Below, in pieces: positions 11,038 to 19,953 of a stretch of DNA of 32,907 nucleotides. The notes below the pieces were generated by a model. The model was not told where the DNA came from, ran no database searches, and was given only the letters and a program-made list of their open reading frames with translations. The DNA lies in contig NZ_JAMNXL010000020.1 of the NCBI RefSeq assembly GCF_023653175.1, positions 1 through 32,907 of the forward strand, in the 5' to 3' direction. The DNA comes from Erythrobacter sp. GTDB lineage: Bacteria; Pseudomonadota; Alphaproteobacteria; Sphingomonadales; Sphingomonadaceae. The translations under genes were made by a program, and so were the position numbers. Position 1 is the first letter of the stretch. Every line of letters begins with the position of its first letter.

Positions 11038-12342
11038 CTACTTGGGGGCGGGCCGCTGGTCCGCCCCTTCTTCGTCGGGCTCCACCACCAGCCGGAACTG
11101 CTTCAGGTTCACGATCGCGACGTAGAAGCCGACCACCGCCAGCAGGCTCGAGCCCAGCACCGCGAAGCCCGCGCCCTGCGCACCCTTCCAGTCGATCGCC
11201 ATCTCGAGCATCAGCAGCGCGAGGATCGTCGGAAACAGGCGGACAAGGAAGGCGACATGCGCCTTGCCGGCCGAGATCAGCAGGCTCTCGAGGCTCGCCC
11301 CGACCAGCTCGACCGCGCCCGCGATGCTGAGGATGATCATCGCCCAGTAGAAGCCGGTGAACTGCTCGCCCGCGATCAGCGCCAGCCCCTCGCGCCCGAA
11401 CAGGATCGCGGTGACCACCGCCGTGACCCCGGCGAGGGCGGCGATGTTGGCCATCCGCCGCGCGATTTCGACCGCGCCGCTCTTGGATTGCACCAGCTCG
11501 GGCAGGATCGCCTTGGAGATCGTCTGCGCCAGCGCGATCAGCGCCACGCCGAGCTGGTTGGCGATGCGGAACCCCCCTGCGAGGTAAGCGCCGCCGAAGG
11601 TGCCTACCAAGAGGATCATCACCTGCTTGCCCGCCACCGCAAGGCTGCTCGACAGGTTGGTCGAGACCACGAAGCGCCAAACGCCATCATACCGCGCCGG
11701 GATCGCATTGAGGCTCACCGAGGCAAGGCTCACCGGCTGCACCCGCACCGCGACCGCCCACAGCGCCAGCGCCGTGCCGATCTCGGAAGCTGCGAAGGCG
11801 AGGATGAAGCCGGTCACGTTCGGCATCAGCCACCACGCAAGGCCCGCCCCGGCGGCGCGGATCACCGGCTGCACGGCTTCCGCCCAGGTCGCCTTCCCGT
11901 ACTCGGAATGGAGCCGCAGCATGCCGGTAGGCGTTGTGCGGATCGTCGCGACCGAGATCACGCAGTACCAGAAGGTCAGCCACATCAGATCGGGCGGCAC
12001 GTCGAGCCACAGCGGCGCGGTCAACACCAGCACGGCTGACGCGATGGTGCCGCCTGCCATCGACAGCAGATCGAGCGCGACCGCAAATCCCGTCGCCTCG
12101 CGCGCGCGCGCGATGTCGACGCCGGGATTCTCTGGATCCGCGCCCCAGCGGACGATGAATTGCCAGGTCTGGAAGCTGGAGAAACCGGTGATCGCCTGCC
12201 CCAGCGCGATGATCAGCGCCATGTGGCCGAAGCCGTCGGTGCCCAGCGTGCGCGCGGCGATGGCAAGGTAGAGCAGGCTCAGCACGGCGTTGAACCCGCG
12301 CCCGCCGAGCAGCCAGCCCATATTGGCGAAGACCTGCTTCAT
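11038..12342 (-). CDS. Polysaccharide/oligosaccharide flippase (Wzx/MATE-like membrane protein)
   Basis: A 434-residue polytopic membrane protein of the oligosaccharide flippase (polysaccharide biosynthesis protein, MOP superfamily) type. Such proteins move lipid-linked sugars across the inner membrane. The N-terminus is typical: GGRGFNAVLSLLYLAIAARTL, then GFGHMALIIALGQAITGFSSF. Many hydrophobic segments follow, roughly twelve. The C-terminal tail is charged. The start at ATG 12342 is the first methionine before the first helix. It is separated by 150 bases from the upstream minus-strand gene, so it may have its own promoter. No other sugar-polymer genes flank it, so its substrate is unknown; the deacetylase two genes upstream acts on polysaccharides and could be functionally related. 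Confidence 0.88.
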   Translation of the reverse strand: MKQVFANMGWLLGGRGFNAVLSLLYLAIAARTLGTDGFGHMALIIALGQAITGFSSFQTWQFIVRWGADPENPGVDIARAREATGFAVALDLLSMAGGTIASAVLVLTAPLWLDVPPDLMWLTFWYCVISVATIRTTPTGMLRLHSEYGKATWAEAVQPVIRAAGAGLAWWLMPNVTGFILAFAASEIGTALALWAVAVRVQPVSLASVSLNAIPARYDGVWRFVVSTNLSSSLAVAGKQVMILLVGTFGGAYLAGGFRIANQLGVALIALAQTISKAILPELVQSKSGAVEIARRMANIAALAGVTAVVTAILFGREGLALIAGEQFTGFYWAMIILSIAGAVELVGASLESLLISAGKAHVAFLVRLFPTILALLMLEMAIDWKGAQGAGFAVLGSSLLAVVGFYVAIVNLKQFRLVVEPDEEGADQRPAPK

Positions 12343-12492
12343 GTTGGCAGCGGCGGCCTAGCGCAGGGCCACGAGGCGCACGGCGGGCAGGGGCAGGCTG
12401 AGCATGGGCGCGGCCTTAGCCGCAAAGCGCGGGGTTAGCCAAGCGCGGATTGCGAAGGGTTCGCAGGCGCGGGTAGGGCGGCGCGGATGCGG

Positions 12493-12963
12493 TCAGGCGG
12501 GGCAGCGCTTGTGCCGGATGGGACGCAGGACAACATCGCTGTCGGGACCGGGCAAGGAGAGCAGCCACTCGGCGCCGTCCGAACGGATCAGCTCGAGCTT
12601 GATCGTCTGATCCCACTTTTCCCCTTCACCCTCCATCGCAAGGGTGATCACGACCGATCCGTCCTTGCTCTCGGTCATGGCCGTCACGGTGCCCAAGCTC
12701 TCGTAGAAGCCGATCGCCCGCGGGGTGATGTCGAGCCTGAGGTCGGAGGCGGGATCGCAGGTGCCGGTCTCGGCATCCCATACGCCGAGGAAACGCGCGG
12801 GGATCGCGGCGGCGGCAGTAGCTGGCGCGGGGGGCTCCGTCGGCAGCGCAGCGGGGCTGGCGACAGGCTCGGGAGCGGCCGGTGCATCCTGCTGCGCGCC
12901 CCCGCAGGCGGCAAGGGCCAGAAAGGTCGCTGCCAGAGCGAGCCGCGCGCTTGCCGATGTCAT
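12493..12963 (-). CDS. Putative lipoprotein of unknown function
   Basis: A 156-residue predicted lipoprotein. The ATG at 12963 begins a lipoprotein signal ending in the lipobox LALAAC (Cys20), then a Pro/Ala-rich linker (about residues 22-50) and a compact C-terminal domain beginning PARFLGVWDAETGTCDP, with two cysteines there (CDP and the penultimate region RHKRCPA). The GVWD...CDP opening recalls small envelope lipoproteins, but I do not recognise a named family. The open frame extends upstream to 13548, but that is a shadow of the deacetylase gene. Its ATG overlaps the deacetylase stop (ATGA at 12960-12963), so the two are co-translated and are probably both envelope proteins. Confidence 0.8.
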   Translation of the reverse strand: MTSASARLALAATFLALAACGGAQQDAPAAPEPVASPAALPTEPPAPATAAAAIPARFLGVWDAETGTCDPASDLRLDITPRAIGFYESLGTVTAMTESKDGSVVITLAMEGEGEKWDQTIKLELIRSDGAEWLLSLPGPDSDVVLRPIRHKRCPA

Positions 12964-13907
12964 TTGCCGTCCCCCTGTTTGGCGAGCACCTTCTGCTCGA
13001 ACAGCCAGCTCATCATCTCGGTGCTCATCCATAGCGGCGCGAGCGGCGGCTGCACCCCGCGCTCCCACGCCATCATGCCGGTGAGCGTTCCCGAGGTGTG
13101 GGGGACGTTCGGCATCGCGGCGGCGAGTTCGGCGTCCGCATAGGCCTCGTCTGCGGTGATGATCGTCCAGCCGTCCTTGCGCAGTTCGGCGACGAGATCG
13201 GCGATGAACAATGCGGCAAGATCGGTTTCGTGCAGCAGCATCACGTGCGGCGGCGATCGGCCCAGCGTGCGCTGCGCCAGCGCCTCGTGATAGGCGATCC
13301 CGCCGAGCTGCGATTGCAGATAGAGCTTGCGCAAGCTCGCCATGTCCATCGCCTTGCCGTCGCGCTTGGCGGCGAGGGTCAGCGCTTCGAGATGCCAGTC
13401 CGACCCGTCGGCGGTGACATAGCCGTTCCTGAGGCCCCGCGCCGCCAAGCCGCTGCGCAGCGCATCGCGCTTGGCTGCATCGCGCCCGCCCTCGTCGAGG
13501 AAGGGGAAGCGGAACCACGGGCGGTAGCCATGGCGGCCCTTGAGCCAAGCTGCGGCGCGGTCGATATCGGCGAGGTAAGCGGCGGCCTCGGTCTCATTGA
13601 GGTGCCAGTGCGAATGGCTGTGGTTGGCGATGACGTGCCCGGCGGCGACATAGGCGGCGATGCGCGCCTCGCCGCCCGCGCCGTCGGGGGTGCCCAAGTT
13701 CTCGGTGGTGACGAAGAACGCGGCCTGGCGCACGCCGGCCTCGCGCAGCGCCGCGATCAGCCGCTGCGCGCGCTCGTCAGGGGTGAAGAACGCCCCCGCG
13801 CCGCGCGGCACGTCGTCGAAGGTGAGCGCGATGCGCCTTTCCTGCGCGGCGAGCGGGGCGGCCAGCGCCAGCATGGCCGCCCAGAGTGCAAGAAGCAGCG
13901 ACCGCAC
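12960..13907 (-). CDS. Secreted polysaccharide deacetylase (NodB family)
   Basis: A 315-residue exported NodB-domain deacetylase, removing acetyl groups from an N-acetylated glycan. The start at GTG 13907 is chosen because it opens directly into a signal peptide (RSLLLALWAAMLALAAPLAA). The frame continues upstream only inside mmsA. Catalytic motifs: TFDD (residues 29-32, catalytic base and metal Asp), NHSHSH (95-100, metal histidines), and RFPFLDEGG (motif 3); the later HVMLLHETD fits the motif-5 leucine/histidine region. It starts five bases after the mmsA stop and overlaps the lipoprotein start by four bases, giving the order mmsA, deacetylase, lipoprotein. The glycan substrate is unknown. 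Confidence 0.88.
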   Translation of the reverse strand: MRSLLLALWAAMLALAAPLAAQERRIALTFDDVPRGAGAFFTPDERAQRLIAALREAGVRQAAFFVTTENLGTPDGAGGEARIAAYVAAGHVIANHSHSHWHLNETEAAAYLADIDRAAAWLKGRHGYRPWFRFPFLDEGGRDAAKRDALRSGLAARGLRNGYVTADGSDWHLEALTLAAKRDGKAMDMASLRKLYLQSQLGGIAYHEALAQRTLGRSPPHVMLLHETDLAALFIADLVAELRKDGWTIITADEAYADAELAAAMPNVPHTSGTLTGMMAWERGVQPPLAPLWMSTEMMSWLFEQKVLAKQGDGK

Positions 13908-13912
13908 CAGCC

Positions 13913-15406
13913 TCAGCCCATCGTCGGAATGACGAAGGCGTTCGATCCGTCGCCCCCGCCGTCGGGCCAGCGCTGGGTGATCTTCTTGTTCTTGGTCCAG
14001 AATCGGAGGCCTTCCACGCCATACTGGTCGATGTCGCCGAAGCCCGAACGCTTCCACCCGCCGAAGGAGTGGTAGGCGACCGGCACCGGGATCGGCACAT
14101 TTATGCCGACCATCCCGACATTCACCCGCGCCGCGAATTCGCGCGCGGCGTGGCCATTGCGGGTGAAGATCGCGACGCCGTTGCCATACTGGTGCTCGCT
14201 GGGGAGACGCACCGCCTCCTCGAAGTCCTTGGCGCGAACGATCTGGAGCACGGGGCCGAAGATCTCCTCCTGATAGCTCTTCATCTGCGGGGTGACGTGG
14301 TCGATCAGCGTCGGGCCGACGAAGAAGCCCTTCTCGTGGCCCTGTAGCGTGAACCCGCGCCCGTCGACGACGATCTCGGCGCCCTCTTCCTCGGCGGTGG
14401 TGATCCACTGTTCGATCCGCGCCTTGTGTTCGGGCGTGACGACGGGTCCGTAATCCGCCTCGGGATCGTTGGAGACCCCGATGCGCAAACCGGCGATGGA
14501 CTTGAGGAGCTTTTCCTTGAGGCGCTCCGCCGTCTCCTCGCCCACCGGCACCACCACCGGCAGCGCCATGCAGCGCTCGCCCGCCGAGCCGAAGGCCGCG
14601 CCGGTGAGGTCCGTGACGACCTGATCGAGATCGGCATCAGGCAGCACGATCCCGTGGTTCTTCGCGCCGCCGAAAGCCTGCACGCGCTTGTTGTTGGCGC
14701 TCCCGCGCGCATAAATATATTGCGCGATGTCGGAGCTCCCGACGAAGCTGATGGCGGCGATATCAGGGTGGTCGATGATCGCATCGACCATCTCCTTGTC
14801 GCCGTGGACGACCTGAAGCAGGCCTTCGGGCGCGCCCGCTTCGAGGAACAGTTCGGCAAGCCGCACCGGCACGCTGGGATCGCGTTCCGAGGGCTTGAGG
14901 ATGAAGGCATTGCCCGCAGCACACGCCATGCCGAACATCCACATCGGGATCATCGCCGGGAAGTTGAAGGGGGTGATCCCCGCGCCGATCCCCAGAGGCT
15001 GGCGCATCGAATAGACGTCGATCCCCGGCCCTGCGCCGTGGGTGTATTCGCCCTTCATGATCTGCGGCAGACCGCAGGCATATTCGATCACCTCAAGGCC
15101 CCGCTGCACATCGCCGCGCGCGTCGGGGACGGTCTTGCCGTGCTCGGAGGAGAGCATCTCGGCCAGCGATTGCATGTTCGCCTCGACCAGCTCCTTGAAG
15201 GCGAACATAACCCGCGCGCGGCGCTGGGGGTTGGTCGCGGCCCAGGCGGGCTGGACGCGCTTTGCAGTCTCCACCGCGCGGGCGAGCAGCGCGGCGTCGC
15301 CCAATGCGACTTCTGCCTGCACTTCGCCGGTCGAGGGGTTCCAGATTTGATGTTTGCGGGCGGGGGCGGGGCTGTCGCCGACGATGAAGTGGTCGATCTG
15401 ACGCAT
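13913..15406 (-). CDS. mmsA: Methylmalonate-semialdehyde dehydrogenase (CoA-acylating)
   Basis: Oxidises (methyl)malonate semialdehyde to propionyl- or acetyl-CoA with NAD and CoA, in valine, beta-alanine or inositol breakdown. The start at ATG 15406 (497 residues) has AGGAGA about eight bases upstream; an in-frame ATG at 15460 is less likely. Motifs: PFNFPAMIPMWMFGMA, KPSERDPSVP, SFVGSSDIAQYIY, GAKNHGIVLPDAD, the catalytic cysteine in GSAGERCMALPV (Cys279), and the C-terminal GVEGLRFWTKNKKITQRWPD typical of MmsA/IolA. It is divergent from the SMP-30 gene across a 138-base gap and heads the unit with deacetylase and lipoprotein. Other valine-degradation genes are not adjacent. Confidence 0.96.
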   Translation of the reverse strand: MRQIDHFIVGDSPAPARKHQIWNPSTGEVQAEVALGDAALLARAVETAKRVQPAWAATNPQRRARVMFAFKELVEANMQSLAEMLSSEHGKTVPDARGDVQRGLEVIEYACGLPQIMKGEYTHGAGPGIDVYSMRQPLGIGAGITPFNFPAMIPMWMFGMACAAGNAFILKPSERDPSVPVRLAELFLEAGAPEGLLQVVHGDKEMVDAIIDHPDIAAISFVGSSDIAQYIYARGSANNKRVQAFGGAKNHGIVLPDADLDQVVTDLTGAAFGSAGERCMALPVVVPVGEETAERLKEKLLKSIAGLRIGVSNDPEADYGPVVTPEHKARIEQWITTAEEEGAEIVVDGRGFTLQGHEKGFFVGPTLIDHVTPQMKSYQEEIFGPVLQIVRAKDFEEAVRLPSEHQYGNGVAIFTRNGHAAREFAARVNVGMVGINVPIPVPVAYHSFGGWKRSGFGDIDQYGVEGLRFWTKNKKITQRWPDGGGDGSNAFVIPTMG

Positions 15407-15544
15407 TGCGGGGGTCTCCTGTCTGGCCTTCCCAATGCCCCCCGTGGGGCTGGCTTGCAACCCTCGCCGCTCCCCTCAAAAGTGCTGGCATCCCTGCTTG
15501 CGGCGGGGCACTGTCGGCGCAGGACGAGGCGAAAGGGGCCGGCG

Positions 15545-16504
15545 ATGATGAAGGCATGGATGTGGATCGGCGGCGCGGCGGCGGCGTTGATGGCGGGGGC
15601 CGCACCGGCGCAAGAAAGTGCCGAGGCGACCGCGCAGGGCACTCTCGTGGTCGCCGAGCCGCGCATCATCGAAGGCACGCTCGAACTGGTCGCGACCGGC
15701 TATACCTTCACCGAAGGCCCGGCGTGGGACGGCACGCGGCTGATCTTCAGCGACATTCCGGGCGATGCTGTCCATGCCCATACCCCCGGACAGACCGGCG
15801 CGAAGCTGCTCTACGCGCCCAGCATGAACGCCAACGGGCACACCTTCGACCTTGCGGGCCGTCTGCTCAATGCCGAGCACGGCAGCGGCGCAATCACCCG
15901 CTGGACGCCGGAGAGCGGGCGGCAGGTGATCGTCGAGGCCTATGAAGGCAAGCGCCTCAACAGCCCCAATGACGTCGTTGTCCGCAGCGACGGGCTGATC
16001 CTGTTCACCGATCCGCCCTATGGCCTAGGCCAGCGCGCCGCCGATCTGGCCTTCTCGGGCGTCTTCGCGCTCGACGAGAAGACCGGAGGCATGGTGTTGA
16101 TCGACGATGCACATTCACGCCCCAACGGCCTTGCGCTCTCGCCCGACGAGACGGTGCTCTATGTCGGCGACACCGCGACCCAGACCGTCTGGGCCTATGA
16201 CCTTGCCGCCGACGGCACCGCGTCGGGCAAGCGGCTGGTGGTCGACGTCACCGACGAGAGCAAGCCGGGCCGGGTCGACGGGGTGCGCGTCGACCGCGAG
16301 GGGCTGGTCTATGTCACCTGCCCCGGCGGGATCTGCGTGGTCGATCCGGCGCGCAAGGTCGTGATCGAGCGGCTCGCCACCCCCAAGCGCGCGACGAATT
16401 TGGCCTGGGGCGGGCCGGAGCTATCCGATCTTTACATCACCGCGCTCACCGATGTTTACCGCGTGCAGACCCGCGCGCGGGGTGTGGGATCATCGAGCCG
16501 TTAG
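15545..16504 (+). CDS. Exported SMP-30/gluconolactonase-type protein
   Basis: A 319-residue six-bladed beta-propeller of the SMP-30/gluconolactonase/LRE family, usually metal-dependent lactonases. The start at ATG 15545 (or 15548) begins a signal peptide (WIGGAAAALMAGAAPAQ), so the enzyme is periplasmic. The upstream open frame is a shadow of mmsA. Signatures: YTFTEGPAWDG with the metal-binding Glu, RLNSPNDVVVRSDG with the Asn/Asp site, FTDPPYGLG, and SRPNGLALSPDETVLYVGD. GAAAGGGG lies about ten bases upstream. It ends at 16504, overlapping the stop of the convergent M24 gene by four bases. The substrate lactone is unknown. Confidence 0.88.
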   Translation: MMKAWMWIGGAAAALMAGAAPAQESAEATAQGTLVVAEPRIIEGTLELVATGYTFTEGPAWDGTRLIFSDIPGDAVHAHTPGQTGAKLLYAPSMNANGHTFDLAGRLLNAEHGSGAITRWTPESGRQVIVEAYEGKRLNSPNDVVVRSDGLILFTDPPYGLGQRAADLAFSGVFALDEKTGGMVLIDDAHSRPNGLALSPDETVLYVGDTATQTVWAYDLAADGTASGKRLVVDVTDESKPGRVDGVRVDREGLVYVTCPGGICVVDPARKVVIERLATPKRATNLAWGGPELSDLYITALTDVYRVQTRARGVGSSSR

Positions 16505-17853
16505 CCTGACGGGATCAGCGTGATCGCGGTCTGCCGCCCGTCGATGAAGCGCACGGTCTCGCCGTCGAAGAAGGCGTCCTCCTCGGTCCGGAAATCGACC
16601 CGCTGCCCGCCCCATTCGGGCACGGCGGCGTAGGAGGTCAGCTCGATCGACCAGGCGGTCTTCGGCCGGATCGGGCCGCTCCCGCGCGGGTCGCCCTTCT
16701 GGTTGTCCCAGAAGCCGATCGCAGGCCCCGCACCGTGGCCGTGGTGGCCGATGGGGTGGGTGTAGATAGAGGGATCGAGCCCCGCCGCGATGGCCTCGGC
16801 GCGGGCAATGGCCAGCGCCTCGTTGCCGCTCCGCCCGGGTTTGAAAGCGGCGCGCAGGAAGTCCTGCACCTTGTTGCTGTTCGCCAGCCCTGCGCTGAGG
16901 CCAGCGGGCGCGGCAGTCTCGCCCGGCTTGAGCACATAGGCAAGGTGCTGGGTATCGGTGTTGAGGCGCAGATAGGTGATGCCGAAATCGGTCCAGAGCA
17001 GATCGCCCGGCTGGATCACCGCGTCGCCCTCCATCATCCCCTCGCTTCCTTGCCGCTGGATAGCGACCGAAGGGTGGAACCACGGATCGAGGCCCAGCTG
17101 CATCAGCCGGTCGCGGTACCACCACTGCACCTGTTCGGCTGTCGTCACGCCAGGGGTGATGACCTTCCGCGAAAAGGCCTCACCGATCACCGCGTGGGCG
17201 ATGCGCACGATGGTGGGGTAGAGCTCCATCTCGGCAGGCGTGCGGGTTTCGAGCCAGCGGATCGCCAGCCCCTCGCCGCTGGTGACGCGCTCGTGCAGGG
17301 CGGGGGGCAGGGCGCTCATGAACCTGTCGTATTGGCTCAGCGTCATCCCGTCGGCGAACTGGGTGAGGTCGGACGAGTTGATCGCGATCTTCGCAGGGTC
17401 ACGCGCGGTGATGAGGTCGGCGACCGCCTGCCATTGGTCGGGCTGGCTGTCGGGGTTCCAGGCTGGCGCGAACAGCCCGCCGAGGCCGTAGCGGCTGACG
17501 GTCAGGCGCTCGACCGGCTTGCCCTCACCGGGATCGTGGAAGATCAGGATGGTGCGGCGCCGGGCGTGCATGTTTTCCGCATCGAGCATGGTGGCGACCA
17601 CCGGCTCCTCGAAATATTCGCGCGCGACCAGCAGCCACAGGTCGATCCCCTCGGCGCGCATGATCTGGGTGATAAGGGTGTCGAGGCGTTCTGAGAGGAT
17701 GCGATTTTCGAGCGCCGCGCGTTCGCGCGGGGCGAGGATGGCGGGCAGGGCGGGGGCGGCCTGCTCGGTTTCGGTGAGAGTGAGCGGTGCGTCCGCCAGC
17801 GCGGGCGATGCTGCCAGCATTGCTGCCAGTGAGATGAAATGCCGTCCGATCAT
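16501..17853 (-). CDS. Exported M24-family (Xaa-Pro aminopeptidase-like) metallopeptidase
   Basis: A 450-residue creatinase/aminopeptidase-fold (M24) protein with a signal peptide (ATG 17853, RHFISLAAMLAASPALA), so periplasmic. AAGGGGAC precedes the start. The N-terminal creatinase-like domain covers about residues 40-190. The catalytic pita-bread domain follows, with the expected metal ligands: two Asp in LLWTDFGITYLRLNTDTQH, His in HPIGHHGHGAGPAIG, Glu in WSIELTSYA, and a final Glu in DGETVRFIDG. The ligand set appears complete, so catalysis is likely. Cytosolic homologues cleave Xaa-Pro bonds; the exported form's substrate is unknown. The upstream residues of the open frame (to 17907) are probably untranslated. 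Confidence 0.88.
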   Translation of the reverse strand: MIGRHFISLAAMLAASPALADAPLTLTETEQAAPALPAILAPRERAALENRILSERLDTLITQIMRAEGIDLWLLVAREYFEEPVVATMLDAENMHARRRTILIFHDPGEGKPVERLTVSRYGLGGLFAPAWNPDSQPDQWQAVADLITARDPAKIAINSSDLTQFADGMTLSQYDRFMSALPPALHERVTSGEGLAIRWLETRTPAEMELYPTIVRIAHAVIGEAFSRKVITPGVTTAEQVQWWYRDRLMQLGLDPWFHPSVAIQRQGSEGMMEGDAVIQPGDLLWTDFGITYLRLNTDTQHLAYVLKPGETAAPAGLSAGLANSNKVQDFLRAAFKPGRSGNEALAIARAEAIAAGLDPSIYTHPIGHHGHGAGPAIGFWDNQKGDPRGSGPIRPKTAWSIELTSYAAVPEWGGQRVDFRTEEDAFFDGETVRFIDGRQTAITLIPSG

Positions 17854-17916
17854 GCTTGTCCCCTTGTGCCTCGCGCCGACAGTGACGCGGCGCGGACACG
17901 GGATCAAGCGCCCAAC

Positions 17917-18699
17917 TTATTCGGAGCCATCGTCAAACCCGATGCGTTCCGCCGCCGCGCCCGACATGATGAAGCCGATCGGCCGCTCGGTCTCTTCCTG
18001 CAGATGCGCGATAAGGCTGGCGGTACGGGCGAGGAGCGAGATGCCCTTCAAGGCGGCGAGCGGAAAGCCCGCGTCGAGCATCACCGCAGGGATCGCGCCG
18101 TTGACGTTGATGGGGAGCGCACGGCCGATGGCTTCGGGAAGGACCTGTTCGATGGTGCGCAGCATGGCGATGTGCTTGCCCTCCATCCCGTGTTCCTTGG
18201 CCAATGCCAACAAGCGGTGCGCGCGCGGATCGCCGCCCGAATGCTGGGGGTGGCCGAAGCCCGGGATCGCCTTCTTCTCGGCGCGCAAGGCCTTGATCGC
18301 CGCGATGGCGGTGGCGGCGGGATCCGCGCCTTCGGCGTCCGCGACGACCTGCGCATAGAACCTGCCCGCAACCTCCGCGCTCCCCAGCACCACAGAGCCG
18401 CAGCCCAAGAGCCCCGCCGCGACCGCGCCGTGGAAGGCCTCGGGCGCGGCAGCGTAGGTCATCCGGGTGGCGACCACCGAAGGGACCAGGCCATGCTCGG
18501 CAATTGCGCAGAGCACCGCATCGGCCAGCGCCTTCTGGGGGGCTGAGGGCATGGTGCCGGTTACCAGCAGCCAGAAATAGGAGGTGAAGTCGACATGGCC
18601 GATCACCTCGCTACACAGGTCCATGCCCCGCACCGTGATGCTCGTCGCATCCGAAGTGCAGATCGAGGTCACCGCGTTGTCCTGCTTGCCGATGCGCAT
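17917..18699 (-). CDS. Citrate-synthase-fold lyase (citryl-CoA lyase-like)
   Basis: A 260-residue short member of the citrate synthase superfamily, most like proteins annotated citryl-CoA lyase, which split or form a C-C bond between acetyl-CoA and an oxo-acid. The start at ATG 18699 follows AAAAGG. Motifs: ITVRGMDLCSEVIGHVDFTS near residue 21 (small-domain R-G-x-D/L block), FHGAVAAGLLGCGSVV, and GFGHPQH (His150) with GDPRAHRL, the acetyl-CoA-binding/catalytic region. It lacks the full length of housekeeping citrate synthase (about 430). It is divergent from the CoA-transferase across the twin-palindrome regulatory region. The partner CoA-transferase suggests the pair activates and then cleaves a carboxylic acid. 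The substrate is unknown. Confidence 0.8.
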   Translation of the reverse strand: MRIGKQDNAVTSICTSDATSITVRGMDLCSEVIGHVDFTSYFWLLVTGTMPSAPQKALADAVLCAIAEHGLVPSVVATRMTYAAAPEAFHGAVAAGLLGCGSVVLGSAEVAGRFYAQVVADAEGADPAATAIAAIKALRAEKKAIPGFGHPQHSGGDPRAHRLLALAKEHGMEGKHIAMLRTIEQVLPEAIGRALPINVNGAIPAVMLDAGFPLAALKGISLLARTASLIAHLQEETERPIGFIMSGAAAERIGFDDGSE

Positions 18700-18712
18700 G
18701 GGTCCGTGCCTT

Positions 18713-18744
18713 TTCGTTATTCGAAGTTGATTTCGGTATGCGAA
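18713..18744. promoter_or_regulatory. Twin-palindrome operator, copy 1 (lyase / CoA-transferase intergenic region)
   Basis: Two 13-bp palindromes of the form TTCG-N5-CGAA (18713-18725 and 18732-18744) are separated by GTTGAT. The right half-site is followed by GATTATAG. A TTGATT (18727-18732) and TATAGG (18748-18753) with a 15-base gap could be the CoA-transferase promoter. The same layout recurs at 21578-21609. This suggests a dimer-of-dimers site of the IclR regulator encoded in the cluster. The lyase promoter on the opposite strand would be covered by the same box. Confidence 0.75.
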
Positions 18745-18792
18745 GATTATAGGGTCACGCAAGCATCAAGGCAAGCAGATGGGATTTGTAGG

Positions 18793-19953
18793 ATGACCGC
18801 TCGGCCCCTCGCAGGCGTTACCGTGCTCGAAATGGGCACCTTCATCACCGGCCCAGCGGCCGGGATGCTGCTCGCGGACATGGGCGCGGATGTCATCAAG
18901 GTCGAGCAGCCGGGGACGGGCGATCCGTTCCGCAGCTTCAAGGGCGAGCTCTACTCGCCGCACTTCCAGACCTACAACCGCAACAAGCGCTCGATCACCA
19001 TCGATCCCAAGAACCCCGACGACCTCGCCGTGCTCGACCGGCTGGTCGCGGATGCGGACGTGTTCATCCAGAATTTCCGCCCGGGCGTGGCAGGCCGGCT
19101 GAAGGTCGATGCCGAGCGCTTGCAGGGCATCAACCCGCGGCTGGTCTATGCCTCGATCTCGGGCTTCGGCAGCGAAGGCCCGGAGCGCGATCGCCCCGCC
19201 TTCGACACCGTCGCGCAGGCCGCATCGGGCTTCCTGCGGCTGCTGGTCAACCCCGAGCACCCCCGCGTCGTCGGCCCGGCGATCGCCGATGCCATGACCG
19301 GCTTCTACACCGCACTCGGCATCCTCGCCGCGCTCAACGAGCGGCACGAGACACAGCGGGGCCGCGTGGTCGAAACCTCGATGTTCGAGGCGATGTGCCA
19401 CTTCAACCTCGACGATTTCACCCACCTGCTCTCGGCCGATCAGGTGATGGGGCCCTACAGCCGCCCGCATGTCAGCCAGAGCTATGTCTTCCAGTGTTCG
19501 GACGGCAAGTGGCTCGCGCTGCACATGTCCTCGCCGCCCAAGTTCTGGGAGAATCTTGCCACAGCTGTCGGCCAGCCCGACATGCTCGGCCTCCCCGCCT
19601 TCGAAAGCCGCGAGGCCCGGATTGCGCATTACGAGGATGTGGTCGCCTTCCTCGCGCCGATCTTTGCGCGCGAAACCCGCGACCACTGGACGGCGGAATT
19701 GACCCGCCTCGAAGTCCCCAATTCGCCGGTCTACGACACCGCCGAAGTCCTCGCGACCGAGCAGGCCACGGTGCTGGGTATGGAAGTCACCGATCCCGAC
19801 GGCCCCAAGGGCCCGTTCCGCACGATCCGTTTCCCCCTCAGCTTCGACGGCGAGCGGATGGACAGCGTCACCGCGCCGCCCCTATTGGGTGCAGACGATG
19901 CGGCGGTGCGCCGCTCCATCGAAAGGCCGGTGCATGGAATCCGCAGGGGCTGA
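18793..19953 (+). CDS. CaiB/BaiF family CoA-transferase
   Basis: A family III CoA-transferase of 386 residues, moving CoA from one acyl-CoA to a carboxylic acid, probably the activation step of this catabolic cluster. The start at ATG 18793 matches the family N-terminus (RPLAGVTVLEMGTFITGPAA); the open frame upstream crosses the promoter. Motifs: LLADMGADVIKVEQPGTGD, YNRNKRSITID, FIQNFRPGVAGRLKVD, the catalytic aspartate region RPAFDTVAQAASG (Asp138), and the C-terminal GPFRTIRFPLSF. Length is normal for the family. Its 3' end overlaps the IclR gene by 20 bases, so the regulator is in the same transcript. The acid it activates is unknown. Confidence 0.93.
   Translation: MTARPLAGVTVLEMGTFITGPAAGMLLADMGADVIKVEQPGTGDPFRSFKGELYSPHFQTYNRNKRSITIDPKNPDDLAVLDRLVADADVFIQNFRPGVAGRLKVDAERLQGINPRLVYASISGFGSEGPERDRPAFDTVAQAASGFLRLLVNPEHPRVVGPAIADAMTGFYTALGILAALNERHETQRGRVVETSMFEAMCHFNLDDFTHLLSADQVMGPYSRPHVSQSYVFQCSDGKWLALHMSSPPKFWENLATAVGQPDMLGLPAFESREARIAHYEDVVAFLAPIFARETRDHWTAELTRLEVPNSPVYDTAEVLATEQATVLGMEVTDPDGPKGPFRTIRFPLSFDGERMDSVTAPPLLGADDAAVRRSIERPVHGIRRG

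Noticed and set aside
18779..18796. Five-codon ORF (ATG 18779 to TGA 18794-18796) overlapping the CoA-transferase ATG
   Set aside because: Too short to separate from chance, and there is no clear ribosome site of its own.
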